Of a stretch of 64,000 nucleotides of DNA, positions 59,269 to 64,000 are shown one piece after another. Every line of letters begins with the position of its first letter. The stretch's first letter is position 1. The position numbers and the translations under genes were made by a program. This DNA comes from Neorhizobium alkalisoli (GTDB lineage: Bacteria; Pseudomonadota; Alphaproteobacteria; Rhizobiales; Rhizobiaceae): positions 682,001 to 746,000 of the forward strand of contig NZ_VIWP01000002.1 of NCBI RefSeq assembly GCF_007829835.1. Reading direction: 5' to 3'. The notes under the pieces are model-generated. The model ran no database searches, was not told the DNA's origin, and saw nothing but the letters and a program-made list of their open reading frames with translations.

Positions 59269-60306
59269 CTACTTTGCAAACACTTTCCAGCGCGTCGGAC
59301 GGAAGCGCACTTCGCTGCCGAGCTCGACGGCCGCGTGCAGCGGCACTTCGACCTCGACATGATAAGGCGCGTGGCCGTCATTGGCGATGTCGATCTCGGC
59401 GATACGCGTACCGGCAAGGCGGCGGCTGGCAGTGACCTTGCCACAGAGCGCGTCCTTCTCGTCAACCAGCGCGACATCTTCCGGCCGGAAGAACAGGTCG
59501 CCTTCGCCTTGCCCAGCTTCGGAAATACCGATCGGCTCACCCTGGAAGAGGACCGTGCCTTCCTTAACCGACACCGGCAGATGCGAGGATTCGCCGATGA
59601 AGGAGAAGACGAAAGGCGATTGCGGGCGGTCGTAAACATCATCGGCCGAACCGACCTGCTCGATTTTTCCCTGGCTCATGACGACGACGCGATCGGCGAG
59701 TTCCAGCGCCTCTTCCTGATCGTGGGTGACGAAGACCGTCGTGTGGCCGGTGCGGTCGTGGAATTCGCGCAGCCAGCGGCGCAGTTCCTTGCGCACCTTG
59801 GCATCGAGCGCGCCAAACGGTTCGTCGAGGAGCAGGATGCGCGGCTCGATTGCCATGGCGCGGGCGAGCGCCACGCGCTGGCGCTGGCCGCCGGAGAGCT
59901 GGTTCGGATAACGCTTTTCGAGACCCGAAAGCTGCACCATGTCGAGCAGTTCGGAGACGCGGCGGCGGATTTCGGCTTTTGCCGGGCGCGTGGCCGACGG
60001 GCGAACCTTGAGGCCGAAGCCGATATTGTCGGCGACCGTCATATGCCGGAACAGCGCATAATGCTGGAAGACGAAACCGACATTGCGGTCCTGAACCGAA
60101 TGATGCGAGGCATCCTCGTCGCCGAACAGGATCTGGCCGGCGGTCGGGAAATCAAGACCGGCGATCAGGCGCAGCAGCGTCGTCTTGCCGGAGCCGGAGG
60201 GGCCGAGCAACGCGATCAGCTCGCCCGAGGCAATTTTCAGCGAGACATCGTTCAGCGCCGGAAAGCGCTCGAATTCCTTGCGGATATTGTTGACCGTAAC
60301 TTCCAA
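59269..60306 (-). CDS. cysA: Sulfate/thiosulfate importer ATPase CysA
   Basis: A 345-residue ABC ATPase. Walker [10 protein letters not shown] (about 33-41), signature [15 protein letters not shown], Walker [13 protein letters not shown] and the H-loop [10 protein letters not shown] are present, followed by a C-terminal regulatory domain (about 240-345). A TTG start at 60306 is inferred: it gives the family N-terminus [22 protein letters not shown] and has AAAGG 8 nt upstream, whereas the ATG at 60348 would overlap cysW. Last gene of the cys operon. Confidence 0.93.
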   Translation of the reverse strand: MEVTVNNIRKEFERFPALNDVSLKIASGELIALLGPSGSGKTTLLRLIAGLDFPTAGQILFGDEDASHHSVQDRNVGFVFQHYALFRHMTVADNIGFGLKVRPSATRPAKAEIRRRVSELLDMVQLSGLEKRYPNQLSGGQRQRVALARAMAIEPRILLLDEPFGALDAKVRKELRRWLREFHDRTGHTTVFVTHDQEEALELADRVVVMSQGKIEQVGSADDVYDRPQSPFVFSFIGESSHLPVSVKEGTVLFQGEPIGISEAGQGEGDLFFRPEDVALVDEKDALCGKVTASRRLAGTRIAEIDIANDGHAPYHVEVEVPLHAAVELGSEVRFRPTRWKVFAK

Positions 60307-60319
60307 GAGAGCGCGCCTT

Positions 60320-61195
60320 TCAATGCCTGCCGCCGGCAGCGCCGGCACCGAACCGAAGTTCGAGAAATGTTTTCAATGCGAGCGTGACGAGGGCAAGGGC
60401 CGCCAGCAGCGAGGCCACGGCAAAGGCCGCCACCATATTATACTCATTATAGAGTATCTCGACATGCAGTGGCATGGTGGTCGTCACGCCCCGGATACGG
60501 CCGGAGACGACAGAGACGGCGCCGAACTCACCCATGGCGCGGGCGTTGCAAAGCAGCACGCCGTAAAGCAGGCCCCATTTGATATTGGGCAGCGTCACAT
60601 ACCAGAAGGTCTGCAAGCCGGAGGCCCCAAGCGAAAGCGCCGCCTCCTCGTCGCCTGTGCCCTGGTCTTCCATCAGCGGGATCAGCTCGCGAGCGACGAA
60701 GGGAAAGGTGACGAAGACGGTGGCCAGCACGATGCCCGGCACGGCAAACAGGATCTCGATGCCGTAGCTCTTGAGCAAGGGGCCGAGAAAGCTGGCTGAG
60801 CCGAACAGCAGCACATAGACCAGGCCGGAAATGACCGGCGAGATCGAGAATGGCAGGTCGATCAGGGTAATCAGGAACGACTTGCCCTTGAACTCGAATT
60901 TGGCGATCGCCCAGGAGGCACAGAGGCCGAAGATCAGGTTGAGCGGCAGGGAGATTGCCGCGACAGTGAGCGTCAGCCAGATGGCGGCTGCGGCGTCCGG
61001 CTCGATCAGCGCCTCGTAATATTCCTCCCAACCCTTGCGAAACGCCTCGACGAAAACCGAGACGAGCGGCAGGACCAGAAAGAAGCCGAGAAAGGCGACC
61101 ATCAGCACGACAAGCACGAGCTTGAAAACAAGGCCCTCATCGGTCGGGCTGCGGAAGGTTTTGGGGCGCCCATTCACGCGACGGATATCAGCCAT
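60320..61195 (-). CDS. cysW: Sulfate ABC permease CysW
   Basis: A 291-residue inner-membrane permease with six hydrophobic helices. The EAA loop [28 protein letters not shown] is typical of CysW, and [26 protein letters not shown] matches the C-terminal part. The ATG at 61195 has GGAG 8 nt upstream; the ATG at 61201 is too close. It overlaps cysT by 8 nt. It forms the channel with CysT. Confidence 0.93.
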   Translation of the reverse strand: MADIRRVNGRPKTFRSPTDEGLVFKLVLVVLMVAFLGFFLVLPLVSVFVEAFRKGWEEYYEALIEPDAAAAIWLTLTVAAISLPLNLIFGLCASWAIAKFEFKGKSFLITLIDLPFSISPVISGLVYVLLFGSASFLGPLLKSYGIEILFAVPGIVLATVFVTFPFVARELIPLMEDQGTGDEEAALSLGASGLQTFWYVTLPNIKWGLLYGVLLCNARAMGEFGAVSVVSGRIRGVTTTMPLHVEILYNEYNMVAAFAVASLLAALALVTLALKTFLELRFGAGAAGGRH

Positions 61196-62045
61196 TGCCA
61201 TATCTCCTGCGGTTCCAGCCCTGGATCAGGTTGATGACAAAAAGCATGGCAAAGGAGATCAGCAGCATGATCGTCGCGATCGCCGTTGCGCCGGCATAAT
61301 TGAACTCCTCCAGCCGGATGACGATCAACAGCGGCGCGATTTCCGAGACGTAAGGAATATTGCCCGCGATGAAGATGACCGAGCCATATTCGCCAACGCC
61401 ACGGGCAAAGGCGAGCGCAAAGCCGGTCAGGATCGACGGCGTGAGGCCGGGCAGGATGACCTTGAAAATGGTCTGCAGCCGGCTCGCTCCGAGCGTTGCC
61501 GCGGCCTCCTCCACCTCACGGTCGAGTTCTTCCATGACAGGCTGGACGGTACGCACCACGAAGGGAAGGCCGATGAACACCAGCGCGATGACGATGCCAT
61601 AAGGCGTGAAGGCGATGCGGAAAGGCATGAAGAACGAACCGACCCATCCCTGCGGCGCGTAAAGCGAGGCAAGCGCGATACCGGCGACCGCCGTCGGCAG
61701 CGCGAAAGGCAGATCGACCATCGCATCGATCAGCCTGCGGCCGGGAAAGCGGTAGCGGGTCAGGACCCAGGCGGTGATGACGCCGAAGACCACATTGACC
61801 AGTGCCGCAAAGAAGGCCGTGCCGAAAGAGACGTAGAGTGCGCGCAGCGTGCGCTGGTCGAGAAGTACGGCAAAAAAGCCGCCCCAGCCGAGGGCGGCCG
61901 TTCGCCAGAACAGCCCGGCGATGGGAATGAGGATGATCAGCGACAGGTAGGCGAGCGAAAAGCCGAGCGTCAACCCGAAACCCGGGATGATGCTCGGCCG
62001 TTTCAGTCGCCACCGCGTCAATGCGGCAGTGGCGGTATGCGTCAT
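61188..62045 (-). CDS. cysT: Sulfate ABC permease CysT (CysU)
   Basis: A 285-residue permease with six helices. The segment LPTAVAGIALASLYAPQGWVG and the EAA-type loop REVEEAAATLGASRLQTIFKVILPGLTPSILTG are characteristic of CysT. It overlaps cysW by 8 nt and follows cysP by 43 nt. Confidence 0.93.
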   Translation of the reverse strand: MTHTATAALTRWRLKRPSIIPGFGLTLGFSLAYLSLIILIPIAGLFWRTAALGWGGFFAVLLDQRTLRALYVSFGTAFFAALVNVVFGVITAWVLTRYRFPGRRLIDAMVDLPFALPTAVAGIALASLYAPQGWVGSFFMPFRIAFTPYGIVIALVFIGLPFVVRTVQPVMEELDREVEEAAATLGASRLQTIFKVILPGLTPSILTGFALAFARGVGEYGSVIFIAGNIPYVSEIAPLLIVIRLEEFNYAGATAIATIMLLISFAMLFVINLIQGWNRRRYGNG

Positions 62046-62088
62046 TCAATATCCCGACTTGGCTGCGATTGCGGACGACATGGTCGGC

Positions 62089-63135
62089 TTATTTGCCGGG
62101 CTTGTAGATCTGGTCGAAAATGCCGCCATCGCCAAAATGTTCCGGCTGCGCCTTCTTCCAGCCGCCGAAGATCGGATCGTCGATGGTGACGAGCTTGATC
62201 GGCGGCAATTGCTTCAACAGTTCCGGTTTTACCACTTCGGGCTTCGACGGGCGATAGAAGTGCTTGGCGGCGATGTTCTGGCCCTCGTCCGAGTAGAGAT
62301 ACTGGAGATAGGCCTCGGCAACCTTGCGGGTGCCCTTGGCGTCAACGACGCTATCGACGACGGCGACCGGCGGTTCTGCGAGAATGGAGATCGGCGGCAC
62401 GACGATGTCGAACGCGTCCTTGCCGAATTCCTCACCGGCCAAATAGGCCTCGTTTTCCCAGGCGAGCAGAACGTCACCGATCTGGCGCTGCGCGAAGGTG
62501 ACGGTGGCGCCACGGGCGCCGGTATCGAGAACCGGGGCTCGCTTGTAGAGCTCGCCCACATAGGCCTTGATCTTGTCTTGATCGCCCTTGAACTCTTCGT
62601 TCGCCCAGGCCCAGGCCGCGAGATAGTTCCAGCGGGCGCCGCCTGAAGTCTTCGGGTTCGGCGTGACGATCTGCACGTCCCCCTTCACCAGGTCACCCCA
62701 GTTCTTGATGCCCTTCGGATTGCCCTTGCGGACGAGGAAGACGATGGTCGAAGTGTAGGGAGATGCGTGGTTCGGCAGGCGGTCGCGCCAGCCGGCCTTG
62801 ATCTTGCCGGTCTTCTCGATGGCGTTGATATCACTTTCCAGCGCGAGCGTCACGACATCGGCGTCGAGACCGTCGATCACCGAACGTGCCTGTGCGCCGG
62901 AACCGCCGTGCGAGGCACGCACGGTCACGTCATCGCCACCCTGCGCCTTCCAGTATTTGGCGAAGGCCGCGTTGAAATCCTTGTAGAGCTCGCGGGTCGG
63001 ATCGTAGGACACGTTGAGAAGCTGGGTCGCGGCGAAGGTCGGTGCGACCGAGCCGACGGCAAGCGACAGGCCCAGAATTGCGGTTCCGAGAACCTTGCCG
63101 AAAGAGCTTCCGAATGGTTTGGCAGATGTGAACAT
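62089..63135 (-). CDS. cysP: Sulfate-binding protein (CysP/Sbp)
   Basis: A 348-residue periplasmic binding protein. The Sec signal covers residues 1-35 (ending VAPTFA). Family marks are [45 protein letters not shown] and [19 protein letters not shown]. It delivers sulfate or thiosulfate to CysTW. It is the first gene of cysPTWA, with AGGAGG before the ATG and a promoter-like sequence further upstream. Confidence 0.94.
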   Translation of the reverse strand: MFTSAKPFGSSFGKVLGTAILGLSLAVGSVAPTFAATQLLNVSYDPTRELYKDFNAAFAKYWKAQGGDDVTVRASHGGSGAQARSVIDGLDADVVTLALESDINAIEKTGKIKAGWRDRLPNHASPYTSTIVFLVRKGNPKGIKNWGDLVKGDVQIVTPNPKTSGGARWNYLAAWAWANEEFKGDQDKIKAYVGELYKRAPVLDTGARGATVTFAQRQIGDVLLAWENEAYLAGEEFGKDAFDIVVPPISILAEPPVAVVDSVVDAKGTRKVAEAYLQYLYSDEGQNIAAKHFYRPSKPEVVKPELLKQLPPIKLVTIDDPIFGGWKKAQPEHFGDGGIFDQIYKPGK

Positions 63136-63161
63136 GCGTTCCCTCCTGATGTCTGCTCAAA

Positions 63162-63189
63162 ACTCTATCGGTTAGGTCGAGTTAGTCAA
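63162..63189 (-). promoter_or_regulatory. Promoter of cysPTWA
   Basis: On the minus strand: TTGACT (63184-63189), a 16-bp spacer and TAGAGT (63162-63167), 27 nt upstream of the cysP ATG and just before its AGGAGG. Good match to sigma-70-type sites. Confidence 0.6.
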
Positions 63190-63343
63190 TCTGAGGCAAA
63201 AAGAAGGCAAAACTGTTTCCCTCGGCCGCTTTGGCGCAGCACAGAAGCCCCGGACAGGCATGTTCATGGAGAAGAGGCCGTTCGGCAAAACGGCGCTTGG
63301 CGGAAACACAATCCGGCGAAAATTGCCGATCCGAACCCCGAAA

Positions 63344-63904
63344 TTACCTGTCCGATGCGGGATCGAGCAGGCAGCTCATGAAAACTTCGGTCTCGGTGAA
63401 GAGAGTATGCACCGAACGGAAAGGCGGGCAGAAGGCGAAACCGGACGCCTGATAAAACCGGATCGCATCGGGGAGATAGACCGAGGTCTGCAGAACGATC
63501 CGGCGCTTGTTGCCTGCCGTGATGCCGGCGAAAACGGCTTCGATCAGCGCCTTGCCGATCCCCTTCTTTCGGAAAGCGGGATCGACATAGAACCTGTGCA
63601 GTTCATCGGCCGTCTCATCATGAGGCGCAAAGCCGAGGCAACCGGCCGGCTGGCCGTCCCAGCGGGCGAGAAACATCGCGGCGGGCGCGACATAGAGTTC
63701 GGCAAGGTTCGGATTGTCGTCCCGGTGAAAAAGCTCGAAGACGAGATCGGGCGGGATGCCCTTTTCGGCATGGATGCTCGCATCGAGATCCGCCAGCCGG
63801 TCGCACATGACCGTGACGGCCTGAAAATCCTTCGGCGAGCTTGCCATCGAAACCGAAATCACACCTTTTCCCCATTCCGGCGGTTGCAGCTGGATTGCTA
63901 GCAT
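63344..63904 (-). CDS. GNAT-family N-acetyltransferase
   Basis: A 186-residue acetyltransferase. The acetyl-CoA site is RFYVDPAFRKKGIGKALIEAVFAG (residues about 105-128), with the R/Q-x-x-G-x-G/A element as RKKGIGKA. The ligand is unknown. The start is uncertain: ATG at 63904 gives 186 residues, while ATG at 63847 would give 167. No functional link to the cys operon is evident. Confidence 0.82.
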   Translation of the reverse strand: MLAIQLQPPEWGKGVISVSMASSPKDFQAVTVMCDRLADLDASIHAEKGIPPDLVFELFHRDDNPNLAELYVAPAAMFLARWDGQPAGCLGFAPHDETADELHRFYVDPAFRKKGIGKALIEAVFAGITAGNKRRIVLQTSVYLPDAIRFYQASGFAFCPPFRSVHTLFTETEVFMSCLLDPASDR

Positions 63905-64000
63905 GAATGCCCGCGTGCCGGAAGCTGATGACGTTATTCCCGTCGTTTCGCAGAAGCGGGTGCTGCAGCGCAATAAAGCTTTTCTTCACGCTTTCGGCAC

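Noticed and set aside
1..64000. CRISPR array, tRNA, rRNA or prophage genes
   Set aside because: No regularly spaced repeats, no tRNA-like cloverleaf or TTCGA core in context, and no phage structural or integrase genes were recognised by eye.

Overview
The window is about 64 kb of high-GC DNA from an alphaproteobacterium, most likely a Rhizobiaceae chromosome of the Rhizobium/Agrobacterium group. The clues are an lpiA-acvB pair, a rhizobial-type (class 3) asparaginase, a betC-betB-betA choline sulfate pathway, DUF1127 and TIGR03808 proteins, an Ohr/OhrR pair, and several copies of palindromic intergenic repeats of the kind seen throughout rhizobial genomes. No rRNA, tRNA, CRISPR array, prophage or insertion sequence was seen. 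The first gene is cut by the left edge of the window.

Left third (1-26 kb). A HerA-like ATPase tail, a cytochrome c and a PhnA-like protein are followed by a run of small regulator-plus-enzyme pairs: LysR/SDR, HxlR/SDR, MarR/SnoaL-like, LysR/SDR and ArsR/SRPBCC. A minus-strand group of VOC, DUF1579 and DUF899 proteins and the membrane quinoprotein glucose dehydrogenase gcd, with a long structured leader, lie among them. Three proteins look like type I secretion substrates: a cadherin-like/RTX protein, an M10 serralysin-like protease and a CAP/RTX protein. An ABCB-type exporter sits beside the protease and has a candidate RirA iron box upstream. A RES/Xre toxin-antitoxin pair, ohr/ohrR and two L,D-transpeptidases complete this part.

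Middle (26-49 kb). This part holds a DNA-ligase/exonuclease repair pair, a DHA2 drug exporter with a divergent MarR, two cyclic-di-GMP proteins (PAS-GAF-GGDEF, and EAL-CBS-GGDEF with a degenerate GGDDF), a Tat-exported repeat protein, two glutathione transferases, a DeoR regulator facing a DUF4406 protein across a perfect 12-bp inverted repeat, asparaginase, DUF3750, DUF1127, a probable small transcript with a 24-codon frame, and several uncharacterised secreted or membrane proteins.

Right third (49-64 kb). betC and betB are adjacent, but betA is separated from them by an antisense toxin-antitoxin module. A second RelE-type pair and a VapBC pair follow betA, and an orphan HigA-like antitoxin stands where an upstream bet gene might be expected; betI is not in the window. 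Then come acvB and a half-length lpiA (translationally coupled), the sulfate importer operon cysPTWA with a readable promoter, and a GNAT acetyltransferase.

Functionally the window serves osmoprotection and choline use, sulfate uptake, membrane lipid charge, periplasmic glucose oxidation, peroxide defence and protein secretion, mixed with many stress and selfish modules. Starts were chosen by ribosome-binding-site spacing and family alignment from memory; no database search was run.
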